A stretch of 64,000 nt of DNA from Pseudomonas lundensis (GCF_002269125.1 NZ_NQKI01000023.1:1-64000); one strand, 5' to 3'; counted from the stretch's first letter, positions 35,373-44,622 are shown. A program made the numbers and translations. The notes: generated by a model from the sequence alone, not told the origin.

Positions 35373-35585
35373 ATGGCCCAGCCTTACGAAGAACGCAACA
35401 GCGCCGTCAAAACCCGCCGCCAACAGGAAGACCGGCGCCGCATGGCCTTCCGACGCGCGATTGAAGACCATACGGACCAGCGCCAATTGCGCCTGGAAAC
35501 AGCCGATTACCCGGACCTGAGCGCCATCAACTATTGGCAAGCGTCGTCGGCAAATGGCCGTCGAAGCGCTCAACCAGCGCGCTGA
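35373..35585 (+). CDS. Small charged protein resembling the PA3496 family
   Basis: 70 aa with GGGAGA eight bases before ATG 35373. The sequence NSAVKTRRQQEDRRRMAFRR and the later ADYPDL and LNYW-like AINYWQ recall the short PA3496-type proteins described as putative envelope-integrity factors; this is recognition by pattern only. The 3' end overlaps the convergent LysR gene by 59 bp, so one of the two ends may be over-extended. Confidence 0.55.
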   Translation: MAQPYEERNSAVKTRRQQEDRRRMAFRRAIEDHTDQRQLRLETADYPDLSAINYWQASSANGRRSAQPAR

Positions 35586-36489
35586 TTTGCAGACGCTCGC
35601 TGCGTATAAACCCCAGAAATGCATGCGCTACCGGTGACAGGCGCTTGGCTTTGGCCTGCACCACGCACCAACTGCGGTACAGCGGCAATTCCTCGACGGG
35701 CAGCTCGCGCAGCAAACCTGTCGCCAACTCCAGGCTGACGGCGTGGCGCGTCAATAGCGCCACGCCCAACCCTGCGACGGCGCACTCACGCTGGGCATCG
35801 GTCGAGGCCACCTCCAGCGTTTGATTGAAGTGCACGCGTTTCTCCTTGAAGTACTCTTCACACGCCATGCGCGTGCCCGAACCTTGCTCGCGCATTAACA
35901 GCGTGAAGGGTTCCAGGTCTTGCAAATGCAAGGTTTCGCGCTGGCTCAACGGATGGTCGGGCGGGGCAACGGCCACAATCGGGTTATTCAAAAACGGCAA
36001 AAATTCCAGCCCCAGGTCCAGCGGCACCATCGACATGATCACCAGATCATCGCGGTTGTCTGAAAGCCTGCGCACGGCTTGTGCACGGTTCACAACCGTG
36101 AGCTGCAAATTAACTTCCGGATGCTGGCGTTTGAACGCCGCGAACAGGTGTGGCACGAAATACTTTGCGCTGGATTCCACCGCCAATTTCAGTTGCCCTT
36201 GCAGTGAACCGAGCAAGTCGGACAACTGCATATCGAGGTTTTCCAAGCGTCCAAAAATATCGCGACTGGCACGCTGAAGCGCTTCAGCGGCTTCGGTCAT
36301 GTACAGTTTTTTGCCCACATAATCGAACAACGGCTGTCCGATCAGCTCTTCAAGCTGACGAATTTGTAGACTTACGGCGGGTTGCGTCAGTGACATTTCT
36401 TCTGCCGCACGGCTGTACGAGCGCAGGTCACAGACTTCATTGAACACTTGAAGTTGGCGAAAAGTGATACGCATCAATGACTTACGCAT
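35527..36489 (-). CDS. pycR: LysR-type regulator of pyruvate carboxylase (PycR-like)
   Basis: 320 aa. The LysR helix-turn-helix (FRQLQVFNEVCDLRSYSRAA, EEMSLTQPAVSLQIRQLEEL) is followed by the substrate-binding fold (LREQGSGTRMACEEYF-like LMREQGSGTRMACEEYFKEK) typical of the CbbR/CysB-like branch. It is divergent from pycA, and in P. aeruginosa the equivalent gene PA5437 (PycR) regulates the pyruvate carboxylase genes. Start ATG 36489 or the better family start ATG 36474. Binding presumably occurs in the 190-bp interval to pycA. Confidence 0.85.
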   Translation of the reverse strand: MRKSLMRITFRQLQVFNEVCDLRSYSRAAEEMSLTQPAVSLQIRQLEELIGQPLFDYVGKKLYMTEAAEALQRASRDIFGRLENLDMQLSDLLGSLQGQLKLAVESSAKYFVPHLFAAFKRQHPEVNLQLTVVNRAQAVRRLSDNRDDLVIMSMVPLDLGLEFLPFLNNPIVAVAPPDHPLSQRETLHLQDLEPFTLLMREQGSGTRMACEEYFKEKRVHFNQTLEVASTDAQRECAVAGLGVALLTRHAVSLELATGLLRELPVEELPLYRSWCVVQAKAKRLSPVAHAFLGFIRSERLQISALVERFDGHLPTTLANS

Positions 36490-36679
36490 TTTTATAGTTT
36501 TTCCTGAAGCAGCAAGTGCTCTGACTATAAGTGGTTACTTATGCACGACCCAAGAAATATTGATTTTTGTTTATCAGTGCGCAGGTCTAGTGTGACGACA
36601 CAACGGTTCAGACACATTTGGACACGTGCCGACCTGGTCTAGCAGGTCGTTTGTTCCATGGGCTTTAGGAAAAATCCAA

Positions 36680-38095
36680 GTGATAAAAAAGATCCTGATC
36701 GCCAACCGCGGAGAAATTGCTGTCCGTATCGTGCGCGCCTGCGCCGAAATGGGCATTCGCTCTGTAGCGGTCTATTCCGAAGCGGATCGGCATGCGTTGC
36801 ACGTCAAGCGCGCCGACGAAGCGCACAGCATTGGTGAAGATCCGCTGGCCGGTTATTTGAACCCGCGCAAACTGGTGAACCTGGCGGTGGAAACGGGCTG
36901 TGACGCCTTGCACCCCGGTTACGGTTTCTTGTCAGAAAACGCTGAATTAGCGGACATCTGTGCAGAGCGCGGCATCAAGTTTATTGGTCCGGCTGCTGAA
37001 GTCATTCGCCGCATGGGCGACAAGACCGAAGCCCGCCGCAGCATGATCAAAGCCGGTGTCCCGGTCACGCCAGGCACTGAAGGCAACGTGGCCGATATCC
37101 ACGAAGCGTTGCAAGAAGGCGAGCGCATTGGCTATCCGGTCATGCTCAAGGCCACCTCGGGTGGCGGCGGTCGCGGCATTCGCCGTTGCAACAGCCGTGA
37201 AGAGCTGGAGCAAGCGTTCCCGCGCGTGATTTCCGAAGCCACCAAAGCCTTTGGCTCGGCCGAAGTCTTCCTCGAAAAATGCATCGTGAACCCCAAGCAC
37301 ATCGAAGCGCAGATTCTCGGTGACAGCTTTGGCAACGTGGTGCACCTGTTCGAACGCGACTGCTCAATTCAGCGGCGTAACCAGAAGCTCATCGAAATCG
37401 CCCCAAGCCCCCAACTGACCCCGGAACAGCGCGCCTACATCGGCGACCTGTCAGTGCGCGCAGCCAAGGCCGTGGGCTATGAGAATGCTGGCACCGTGGA
37501 GTTCCTGCTCGCCGAGGGCGAGGTGTACTTCATGGAGATGAACACCCGGGTGCAGGTGGAACACACGATCACCGAAGAAATCACCGGCATCGACATCGTT
37601 CGCGAACAAATCCGTATCGCCTCCGGCTTGCCGCTGTCGATCAAGCAAGAAGATATTCAGCACCGCGGCTTTGCCCTGCAATTTCGGATCAACGCCGAAG
37701 ACCCGAAAAACAACTTCCTGCCCAGCTTCGGCAAGATCACGCGCTACTACGCGCCCGGTGGTCCCGGCGTGCGCACAGATACGGCGATCTACACCGGCTA
37801 CACCATCCCGCCGTTTTACGACTCCATGTGTCTGAAACTGGTGGTGTGGGCGCTGACCTGGGAAGAGGCGATGGACCGTGGCTTGCGCGCCCTTGACGAC
37901 ATGCGCCTGCAAGGGGTCAAAACCACAGCCGCGTACTACCAGGAAATCCTGCGTAACCCGGAATTCCGTAGCGGCCAGTTCAACACCAGCTTCGTTGAAA
38001 GCCATCCTGAACTGACCAACTACTCGATCAAGCGCAAACCCGAAGAGCTGGCATTGGCCATCGCTGCCGCCATCGCCGCCCACGCAGGCCTGTGA
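36680..38095 (+). CDS. pycA: Pyruvate carboxylase subunit A (biotin carboxylase)
   Basis: 471 aa from GTG 36680, with AGGA nine bases before; the longer frame from 36626 adds residues unlike the family. It carboxylates biotin with ATP and bicarbonate in the two-subunit pyruvate carboxylase. ATP-grasp signs: VMLKATSGGGGRGIRRCNSR (glycine-rich loop near residue 160), EKCIVNPKHIEAQI, and the catalytic EMNTRVQVEHTITEE near residue 290. pycB follows 12 bp downstream. The enzyme forms oxaloacetate from pyruvate to refill the tricarboxylic acid cycle. Confidence 0.95.
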   Translation: MIKKILIANRGEIAVRIVRACAEMGIRSVAVYSEADRHALHVKRADEAHSIGEDPLAGYLNPRKLVNLAVETGCDALHPGYGFLSENAELADICAERGIKFIGPAAEVIRRMGDKTEARRSMIKAGVPVTPGTEGNVADIHEALQEGERIGYPVMLKATSGGGGRGIRRCNSREELEQAFPRVISEATKAFGSAEVFLEKCIVNPKHIEAQILGDSFGNVVHLFERDCSIQRRNQKLIEIAPSPQLTPEQRAYIGDLSVRAAKAVGYENAGTVEFLLAEGEVYFMEMNTRVQVEHTITEEITGIDIVREQIRIASGLPLSIKQEDIQHRGFALQFRINAEDPKNNFLPSFGKITRYYAPGGPGVRTDTAIYTGYTIPPFYDSMCLKLVVWALTWEEAMDRGLRALDDMRLQGVKTTAAYYQEILRNPEFRSGQFNTSFVESHPELTNYSIKRKPEELALAIAAAIAAHAGL

Positions 38096-38106
38096 GGAAC
38101 ATAAGA

Positions 38107-39915
38107 ATGTCCAAGAAGATTTTTGTAACTGACACCATCCTGCGTGACGCCCACCAGTCGTTGCTGGCTACCCGCATGCGCACCGAAGACATGCTGCCGA
38201 TCTGCGACAAGCTCGACAAGGTCGGCTACTGGTCGCTGGAAGTGTGGGGCGGCGCCACGTTTGATGCCTGCGTACGTTTCCTCAAGGAAGACCCGTGGGA
38301 GCGCCTGCGCCAACTGCGCGCGGCACTGCCCAACACACGTCTGCAAATGTTGCTGCGTGGTCAAAACCTGTTGGGCTATCGCCACTACAGCGACGACGTG
38401 GTCAAAGCCTTTGTGGCCAAGGCTGCTGTCAACGGCATCGACGTGTTCCGCATCTTTGACGCCATGAACGACGTGCGTAACCTGCGGGTTGCCATTGAAG
38501 CGGTCAAGGCGGCTGGCAAGCATGCGCAGGGCACCATCGCTTATACCACCAGCCCGGTTCACACCACCGAAGCGTTCGTGGCACAGGCCAAGCAGATGGA
38601 AGCCATGGGTTGCGATTCTGTCGCCATCAAAGACATGGCCGGCCTGCTCACGCCGTTCGCCACGGGTGATCTGGTCAAGGCGCTAAAAGCTGAAATCAGC
38701 CTGCCGATTTTTATCCATTCCCACGACACTGCCGGTCTGGCAGCCATGTGCCAGCTCAAAGCAGTGGAAAACGGCGCTGACCACATCGACACGGCCATCT
38801 CCAGCTTCGCCTGGGGCACCAGCCACCCCGGCACCGAATCGATGGTTGCAGCCCTCAAAGGCAGCGAATACGACACCGGTCTGGACTTGGCGCTGTTGCA
38901 GGAAATTGGTTTGTACTTCTACGCCGTGCGTAAGAAGTATCACCAGTTTGAAAGCGAATTCACCGCCGTTGATACCCGTGTGCAGGTCAACCAAGTGCCT
39001 GGCGGCATGATCTCCAACCTGGCCAACCAGCTCAAAGAGCAGGGTGCGCTGAACCGCATGAACGAAGTGCTGGCCGAAATCCCGCGTGTTCGTGAAGACC
39101 TGGGCTTCCCGCCGCTGGTGACACCGACCTCGCAAATCGTGGGTACGCAGGCGTTCTTCAACGTGTTGGCGGGCGAGCGCTACAAGACCATCACCAACGA
39201 AGTGAAGCTCTACCTGCAAGGCGGCTACGGCAAGGCGCCGGGTGTGGTGAACGAGACGCTGCGTCGTCAGGCGATCGGCAACGAAGAGCTGATCGACGTG
39301 CGCCCGGCCGATTTGCTCAAGCCGGAAATGGTCAAACTGCGCGGTGAAATTGGCGCGCTGGCCACGTCTGAAGAAGACGTGCTGACCTACGCCATGTTCC
39401 CGGACATCGGCCGTAAATTCCTTGAAGAGCGTGCGGCGGGTGCCTTGGTGCCGGAAGCCCTGCTGCCGATCCCGGAAGCGGGCGGCGTGACCAAGGCGGG
39501 TGGCGAAGGCGTACCGACCGAGTTCGTGATCGACGTACACGGCGAAAGCTACCGCGTAGACATCACCGGGGTGGGTGTGAAAGCCGAAGGCAAGCGTCAT
39601 TTCTACCTCTCCATCGACGGTATGCCGGAAGAAGTGGTGTTCGAGCCTCTCAACGAATTTGTCGGCAGCGCGATTGGCAAGCGCAAACAAGCCAGCGAGC
39701 CGGGCCACGTCAGCACCACCATGCCGGGCAACATCGTCGATGTGTTGGTCAGCGTCGGTGAAACCGTCAAGGCTGGCCAATCGGTACTGATCACCGAAGC
39801 CATGAAAATGGAGACCGAAGTACAGGCCGCCATTGCCGGCAAAATCATCACCATCCATGTGGTCAAAGGCGACCGCGTCAACCCGGGCGAAATCCTGATC
39901 GAAATCGAAGCCTGA
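38107..39915 (+). CDS. pycB: Pyruvate carboxylase subunit B (carboxyltransferase with biotin domain)
   Basis: 602 aa from ATG 38107, with GAGGAA upstream. The N-terminal carboxyltransferase barrel opens FVTDTILRDAHQSLLATRMR and has FRIFDAMNDVRNL and AIKDMAGLLTPF (metal-binding region). The C-terminus carries the biotinyl domain with ITEAMKMETEVQAAI; the lysine of EAMKME is the biotin attachment site. Family members are also called oxaloacetate decarboxylase alpha subunits, but no membrane beta/gamma subunits are nearby and the gene follows pycA, so carboxylase is the better call. A strong terminator lies 31 bp downstream. Confidence 0.95.
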   Translation: MSKKIFVTDTILRDAHQSLLATRMRTEDMLPICDKLDKVGYWSLEVWGGATFDACVRFLKEDPWERLRQLRAALPNTRLQMLLRGQNLLGYRHYSDDVVKAFVAKAAVNGIDVFRIFDAMNDVRNLRVAIEAVKAAGKHAQGTIAYTTSPVHTTEAFVAQAKQMEAMGCDSVAIKDMAGLLTPFATGDLVKALKAEISLPIFIHSHDTAGLAAMCQLKAVENGADHIDTAISSFAWGTSHPGTESMVAALKGSEYDTGLDLALLQEIGLYFYAVRKKYHQFESEFTAVDTRVQVNQVPGGMISNLANQLKEQGALNRMNEVLAEIPRVREDLGFPPLVTPTSQIVGTQAFFNVLAGERYKTITNEVKLYLQGGYGKAPGVVNETLRRQAIGNEELIDVRPADLLKPEMVKLRGEIGALATSEEDVLTYAMFPDIGRKFLEERAAGALVPEALLPIPEAGGVTKAGGEGVPTEFVIDVHGESYRVDITGVGVKAEGKRHFYLSIDGMPEEVVFEPLNEFVGSAIGKRKQASEPGHVSTTMPGNIVDVLVSVGETVKAGQSVLITEAMKMETEVQAAIAGKIITIHVVKGDRVNPGEILIEIEA

Positions 39916-39945
39916 TACGCCATTGATCCAAACGCTTTAAACCTC

Positions 39946-39972
39946 GGGGGAGCATGTGCTCCCCTTTTTTTT
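39946..39972 (+). terminator. Terminator of the pycAB operon
   Basis: GGGGAGCA and TGCTCCCC arms (39946-39953, 39957-39964) with a short loop are followed by eight T. Confidence 0.92.
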
Positions 39973-40031
39973 CGTGCTCCTTCCCGCTCTGCGCGGCATC
40001 CCTGTGGTCTACGTAAAGAGGGTTGATACGA

Positions 40032-40298
40032 TTAAACAGTCATGTTCTTTTGCCCCGTAGTGGCTTCGATCAGGCGCAGATAGGCCCCCTGTGCCTGCGC
40101 ATACAACGCATTGGCGGGCATCCAGCCACGCCACTCGCGTTCGCTTTCACTCATCCCGGATGCCATGTGGGCATCTCTCAAGTAGCTGGCCAGAATGAGC
40201 CACAACGGATTTACGTCCCTTGTGTTCAAAGGGTCAGGAAGGTCATACGTCTGGCTACGAAACTCGATATCGCGGTCGGTCAAATCCATAAACGCCAC
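40032..40298 (-). CDS. Small hypothetical protein
   Basis: 88 aa (GTG 40298, or ATG 40289). Residues such as YDLPDPLNTRDVNPLWLILA and SESEREWRGWMPANALYAQA look protein-like and hydrophilic. No family is recognised, and no signal peptide or membrane helix is evident. It lies between the pyc terminator and an acetyltransferase, transcribed toward the pyc operon; a hairpin near 40327-40345 sits just upstream. Confidence 0.55.
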   Translation of the reverse strand: MAFMDLTDRDIEFRSQTYDLPDPLNTRDVNPLWLILASYLRDAHMASGMSESEREWRGWMPANALYAQAQGAYLRLIEATTGQKNMTV

Positions 40299-40486
40299 TG
40301 AATGCCCACCTGAGTTGGCGTTTACGAGCCCGAATGAACGGGCTTAAAAGCAATGGCAAAGAGGGCTGGGAACCGGGTTCAAATGTGCCCGCGCTCCGTA
40401 TGTATTCCAGCACGGCATCAACAAACCCATCGGCTGCAGATGGGCGTCGTTCGATTACTGCGACCGTTTTAATCCTTTCTGAACGC

Positions 40487-40517
40487 AAAAAACGCCCGAC
40501 AGTCCTTGTTGGGCGTT
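40487..40517 (-). terminator. Terminator of the RimJ-type acetyltransferase gene
   Basis: AACGCCCGAC (40491-40500) and GTTGGGCGTT (40508-40517) form the stem; on the minus strand a run of six T follows (40487-40492). It lies 11 bp past the stop at 40529. Confidence 0.85.
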
Positions 40518-40528
40518 CTGATCGTTTT

Positions 40529-41209
40529 TTATACAGCCAATGCTCTGCATTCTTCCAGCGTCTTGATTTGGCCGGTTTTTGGCTGGTTATCACGTGTCAG
40601 CCATTTTTCGAAGCCGGTGGCGATTACAGGCCATTCCGTACTAATAATGCTGTACCACGTGGTATCCCTGTTTTTGCCTTTAACCACCATATGCTTGCGG
40701 AAAATACCTTCGAGTGTGTAACCCAATCGTACTGCGGTACGTTTGGATCGCGCGTTGTCATTGTTGCATTTCCATTCCAACCGACGATTGCCCAAGTTGA
40801 AGGCTTCTCTGGCCAGCAGGTAGACGGCTTCGGTGCTTTTGGGCGAACGCTGCATAGGCGCGCCAAATGCCACATGGCCAATCTCGATGCGCCCATGCTC
40901 CGGCACGATACACATCAGGCTGAGCAGGCCCTGGGCCTGTTCAGCGGCGCTGTCGATGACTGCATAAAAATGCGGGTCGCGGCTGGCGGCGTTGTTTGTC
41001 AGCCATTCATCAAATGTAGAGCGTTCGGTGAAAGGTCCATAAGGCAAGTAATCCCACAGCTTGGGATCACTCGCTGGTCCCTGTAAGGCTAGCCACAAAT
41101 CGTCGCTATGCCGGGTCGGATCGAGTTTTTCGAGGCGAATGTAAATCCCCTCAAGGGTTCTGCTATCCGGGGCTGCGGCCGGTTGCCAGTGTTGTAGAGA
41201 TTCGGACAT
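40529..41209 (-). CDS. GNAT acetyltransferase, RimJ/RimL type
   Basis: 226 aa. LEGIYIRLEKLDPTRHSDDL opens the fold, GRIEIGHVAFGAPMQRSPKS and NLGNRRLEWKCNNDNARSKR TA-type motifs mark acetyl-CoA binding and the helix after it, and TTWYSIISTEWPVI is typical of the RimJ/L branch (N-terminal amine acetylation of ribosomal or other proteins, or small amines). The substrate is unknown. The next gene upstream on the same strand, another acetyltransferase, ends 15 bp away, so the two are likely one operon. Confidence 0.88.
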   Translation of the reverse strand: MSESLQHWQPAAAPDSRTLEGIYIRLEKLDPTRHSDDLWLALQGPASDPKLWDYLPYGPFTERSTFDEWLTNNAASRDPHFYAVIDSAAEQAQGLLSLMCIVPEHGRIEIGHVAFGAPMQRSPKSTEAVYLLAREAFNLGNRRLEWKCNNDNARSKRTAVRLGYTLEGIFRKHMVVKGKNRDTTWYSIISTEWPVIATGFEKWLTRDNQPKTGQIKTLEECRALAV

Positions 41210-41223
41210 AGCGCGTTCCTTGA

Positions 41224-41676
41224 TTACGACAAAACTTTACGAAATTGAATGAAGCCGGGACGATCCGCGATGCGCTCATACAGGCGGATCGCCGTGGCAT
41301 TGGTTTCCTGCGTCAGCCAATGCACTTTGGCGCAATCAAGGGCGCGGGCGTGGGCATTAACGTGCTCGATCAACTGGCGTCCCACCCCGGTGCCCCGCAC
41401 CTGCGGGCTGACATACAGGTCTTGCAGGTAACAGGAATTACCCACGCTCCAGTTAGAGCGATGAATGACCGTCTGCACCATGCCCACTGCCTCATCACCT
41501 TGCCAGGCAAGGGCCAGATGGGTGGGTTCGCTCGGGTCCATAAAGCGCTGCCAAGTGCTATCACTTACCGCGTCGGCCAGCTCGGTCTTGTAAAACGTCA
41601 GGTACGCCTGCCAGAGCGGCATCCAGGCGTCACGATCGGCCGCCGTGGCGGGTTTGATTTGAAGGGACTGAGTCAT
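41224..41676 (-). CDS. GNAT acetyltransferase
   Basis: 150 aa. SLQIKPATAADRDAWMPLWQ at the start and CYLQDLYVSPQVRGTGVGRQ with the R-G-x-G-x-G/A acetyl-CoA loop (about residues 85-105), then LTQETNATAIRLYERIA, define a short GNAT. The substrate is unknown, possibly an amino acid or small amine. It is transcribed with the RimJ-type gene 15 bp downstream. Confidence 0.88.
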   Translation of the reverse strand: MTQSLQIKPATAADRDAWMPLWQAYLTFYKTELADAVSDSTWQRFMDPSEPTHLALAWQGDEAVGMVQTVIHRSNWSVGNSCYLQDLYVSPQVRGTGVGRQLIEHVNAHARALDCAKVHWLTQETNATAIRLYERIADRPGFIQFRKVLS

Positions 41677-41680
41677 GGGG

Positions 41681-41986
41681 CTATTCCTTGGCGATTAAAT
41701 GAGCGAGTGCGTGGTCTTGCGGGTTATCACTGGCCAAAAGGCCGCTGTGCACGCCCGCCTGATCGGCAGCGGGGTTGCCAGAGTTTGGGCCTGCAAACGA
41801 TCGAGGTCGTTTTCTGCAAAGGCGCGGGCTACGTGCACGGAAGATTTCCTTGGCGAATGCCTGCATCCTAGGCAGGCTATTGGCTTGTTGTAAGAGCCAC
41901 TCCCGGTCAATTTCGTAGGTCCAATTTATGTCGGATTCAGCGCTGTCCATTGCTTTCAACCCTGCGGGTATCCAGCTTGACCCCAA
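41681..41986 (-). CDS. Doubtful or decayed small gene overlapping the MocR start
   Basis: A 101-aa frame: WTYEIDREWLLQQANSLPRM and the end NPQDHALAHLIAKE look genuine, but the middle (RARSPRLCRKRPRSFAG) looks out of frame, while another frame there reads HVARAFAENDLDRLQAQ. Two compensating frameshifts would explain this. Its 5' part overlaps the divergent MocR gene by 59 bp. It ends 5 bp before the GNAT start. It may be a pseudogene of the acetyltransferase operon. Confidence 0.35.
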   Translation of the reverse strand: MGSSWIPAGLKAMDSAESDINWTYEIDREWLLQQANSLPRMQAFAKEIFRARSPRLCRKRPRSFAGPNSGNPAADQAGVHSGLLASDNPQDHALAHLIAKE

Positions 41987-43475
41987 AAAGGGGCTGAGCC
42001 GACAGCTGTATCACGCGTTGCGTGAGCGCGTGCTGGACGGTCGGCTGAGTAGCGGCGCGCGTTTGCCCGCCAGTCGCGATCTGGCTGCAGCGCTGGGCAT
42101 TTCACGCAATAGCGTGGTGCGCGCCTACGATCAGCTGTACGCCGAAGGCTTTATCGAGGGACGCATCGGGGACGGCACGTACGTGGCGCAGTTACCCGAT
42201 AAATCGGCCTTGCCGAAAAAGTTGTCCACCAACTTGTCCACAGGGTTTTCAACAGGCTTACCCACAGGTTTATCCACAAAAATCCCCGTTTTACCTGTGA
42301 TTACATCCAGTAAAGTTATCCACAGCAGTGCTTTGCACAAGGTAGCCAGGCACTCATTGGACTTGCCGCCGAGTGGTCCCCCACGGGCTTTTAGGGTGGG
42401 GGTTCCGGCCTTTGACTTATTCCCTTTTGATGTGTGGAGCAAGCTGCAAGCGGGTTTCTGGCGAAAACCGGATTTACAACAACTGTGCTACGGCGACCCG
42501 GCGGGGGATGCGCGATTACGTGGGCTAATCGCAGCGTACTTACGGGCTTCACGGGGATTATCCTGCACAGCTGAACAAATTTTGATCACCTGCGGCGCGC
42601 AACAGGGAATTAGCCTTTGTGCACAGTTGCTGGTGGAGCCCGGCGAAGGCGTGGCTGTGGAAAACCCGGGCTACCACGCTGCCGCGCAAGCGTTTGCGAT
42701 TGCAGGGGCGCAGGTGCTGGGCGTGCCGGTCGATCAAGAGGGCATGCGCTGCGACTTGTTGGCGAGGCTGGCCAATTGCCGTTTGGCGTATGTCACGCCT
42801 TCTCACCAGTACCCTTCAGGTGTGACCCTGAGCCTGGCGAGGCGCCTGGAGCTACTCGATTGGGCCGAGCACACCCAAGGCTGGATCGTCGAAGACGACT
42901 ACGACGGCGAGTACCGTTACAGCGGGGCACCACTGTCGCCACTGGCGGCGCTGGATCGTCAAGGGCGAGTGATCTATGTAGGCACCTTCGGCAAGGTGGC
43001 GTTTCCGGCGCTGCGTTTAGGGTATTTGGTGCTGCCCAACGCCCTGATCGAGCCTTTCGCTCAGCGTCGTTCGTTGGATATGCGTCACTCGGAGGTCAGT
43101 ACTCAGGCCGTGATGGCTGAGTTCATGGCCAGCGGGCACTTTCAGCGTCATATCAGGCGCATGCGCCGTGCTGCCATCAGTCGGCGCAATGCGTTGATGG
43201 CGCATTGGCCGCAGGGGGTGGAAGGCTTGGGGGATTTACCGGCGATTGCAGCAGGCCTGCACGTGACCGTGGCGGTCAGTAGCCTTGAGCGCGAGCAAGC
43301 CCTGTTGGCACAAGCCAATGAGGTGGGTGTGGAAATCAACGGCTTGAGCCGCTACTGGCTGCATCACTCCACCGAGCCTGTGGATAACCGTGCCGGGCTG
43401 GTGCTGGGGTTCGCAGCCGTGCCCGAAGCGGATATCAAATCAGCGTTAGCGCGGCTCAGCCGCGTGTGGCAATAA
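41928..43475 (+). CDS. MocR/PdxR-type PLP-dependent transcriptional regulator
   Basis: 515 aa. The GntR-type winged helix (KGLSRQLYHALRERVLDGRL; RDLAAALGISRNSVVRAYDQ) is linked to a class I aminotransferase domain. ITCGAQQGISLCAQLLVEPG, NPGYHAAAQAF and YVTPSHQYPSGVTLSLARRL precede the PLP-lysine region GTFGKVAFPALRLGYLV. MocR proteins sense PLP with an amino compound and control vitamin B6, GABA or taurine genes. The linker is unusual: repeats of S-T-(N/G)-(L/F) at about residues 100-120 are coded by DnaA-box-like DNA (42222-42324). The regulated genes may be the divergent acetyltransferases. Confidence 0.9.
   Translation: MSDSALSIAFNPAGIQLDPKKGLSRQLYHALRERVLDGRLSSGARLPASRDLAAALGISRNSVVRAYDQLYAEGFIEGRIGDGTYVAQLPDKSALPKKLSTNLSTGFSTGLPTGLSTKIPVLPVITSSKVIHSSALHKVARHSLDLPPSGPPRAFRVGVPAFDLFPFDVWSKLQAGFWRKPDLQQLCYGDPAGDARLRGLIAAYLRASRGLSCTAEQILITCGAQQGISLCAQLLVEPGEGVAVENPGYHAAAQAFAIAGAQVLGVPVDQEGMRCDLLARLANCRLAYVTPSHQYPSGVTLSLARRLELLDWAEHTQGWIVEDDYDGEYRYSGAPLSPLAALDRQGRVIYVGTFGKVAFPALRLGYLVLPNALIEPFAQRRSLDMRHSEVSTQAVMAEFMASGHFQRHIRRMRRAAISRRNALMAHWPQGVEGLGDLPAIAAGLHVTVAVSSLEREQALLAQANEVGVEINGLSRYWLHHSTEPVDNRAGLVLGFAAVPEADIKSALARLSRVWQ
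42222..42324 (+). repeat. Cluster of DnaA-box-like 9-mers inside the MocR coding sequence
   Basis: Perfect TTATCCACA occurs at 42270-42278 and 42316-42324, with near matches TTGTCCACC (42222), TTGTCCACA (42234) and TTACCCACA (42258), all on the same strand within 103 bp. They also encode the repeated linker S-T of the regulator, so coding repetition is an alternative cause. Confidence 0.6.
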
Positions 43476-43521
43476 AGCCCTGTCGCCGCTGTCGCGGGTT
43501 GCGCCAGCGGCTCCGGTCGAC

Positions 43522-44622
43522 TCAGGTGCCCGACTTGATTTTGGTCCAGGCCCGCGTGCGGGCGCGTTCGGCTTCACGGGGCAGTGGGGTCAGGGTGTAC
43601 AGCGTTGTCATTGCCGCTTCAGTCGGGTACAGGTTCGGGTTGTTGCGGATGCTCGGGGCCACGAGGTCGGTCGCATCTTTGTTCGGGTTGGGGTACCCGA
43701 CAAAATCACTGATTGGCGCAATGACCTTGGGTTGTAGCAAGTAGTTGATGAAGGTGTAGGCGTCTTCTTTATCTTTAGCGCCTTTGGGGATCGCGAGCAT
43801 GTCGAACCAGATCGGGGCGCCCTCTTTAGGTAAGCGCATGTCCACGGTCACGCCGTTGTTGGCTTCTTTCGCCCGGTTGGCCGCTTGGGAGAAACTGCCT
43901 GAATAACCCACCGCCACGCAGATGTCGCCATTGGCGATGTCGGCCATGTACTTGGATGAGTGGAAATACGTGACATAAGGCCGAATCTTCAACAGCAGCG
44001 CTTCAGCTTTGGCGTAGTCATTTGGGTTGGTGCTGTTGGGATCAAGCCCCAAATGTTGCAGCGCCAGCGGCAAAATTTCCGACGGAGAATCCAGTAACGC
44101 CACACCGCATTGTTTGAGTTTGCTGATGTTCTCTTCGTTGAAAATCAGATCCCAGCTGTCCACAGGCGCATTGTCACCCAGTGCGGCTTTGACTTTGTCC
44201 GGGTTGAACCCGATCAAGATAGTGCCGTACATGTACGGCACCGCGAACTGGTTGCCGGGGTCGTTGGCTTCGATCAGCTTCATCAACTTGGGATCAAGGT
44301 GGTTCCAGTTCGGCAGCTTGCTGCGATCCAGGGGCTGAAACACGCCCGCCTCGATTTGCTTGGCCAGAAACACATTCGACGGCACCACCACGTCATAGCC
44401 TGAGTTGCCGGTGAGCAGCTTGGCTTCCAGCGCTTCGTTAGTATCGAAAATGTCGTAGATGAGCTTCACGTTGGTGTCTTTTTTGAAATCCACCAAAGTT
44501 TGCGGGGTGATGTAGTCGAACCAGTTGTACACCCGCAACGTGCGGTCTTCGGCATGCACGGCGGCGCTTGCCAGTGCCGCAGCACACAGCGCGGGAGTGA
44601 ATAAACGCGTAAGAGCTTTCAT
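43522..44622 (-). CDS. Polyamine-binding periplasmic protein (PotF/SpuD family)
   Basis: 366 aa with signal peptide [20 protein letters not shown], cleaved after [24 protein letters not shown] and the later [40 protein letters not shown] and [19 protein letters not shown] are typical of putrescine/spermidine-binding PotF-type proteins. No ABC permease or ATPase genes are adjacent. It lies 13 bp after the acetylpolyamine deacetylase gene, matching PA1409-PA1410 of P. aeruginosa, and probably binds acetylated polyamines or feeds a transporter encoded elsewhere. Confidence 0.92.
   Translation of the reverse strand: MKALTRLFTPALCAAALASAAVHAEDRTLRVYNWFDYITPQTLVDFKKDTNVKLIYDIFDTNEALEAKLLTGNSGYDVVVPSNVFLAKQIEAGVFQPLDRSKLPNWNHLDPKLMKLIEANDPGNQFAVPYMYGTILIGFNPDKVKAALGDNAPVDSWDLIFNEENISKLKQCGVALLDSPSEILPLALQHLGLDPNSTNPNDYAKAEALLLKIRPYVTYFHSSKYMADIANGDICVAVGYSGSFSQAANRAKEANNGVTVDMRLPKEGAPIWFDMLAIPKGAKDKEDAYTFINYLLQPKVIAPISDFVGYPNPNKDATDLVAPSIRNNPNLYPTEAAMTTLYTLTPLPREAERARTRAWTKIKSGT

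Noticed and set aside
38683..39858. A 391-codon minus-strand frame across pycB
   Set aside because: Antisense shadow caused by high G+C codon bias; the plus strand carries the biotin and carboxyltransferase motifs.
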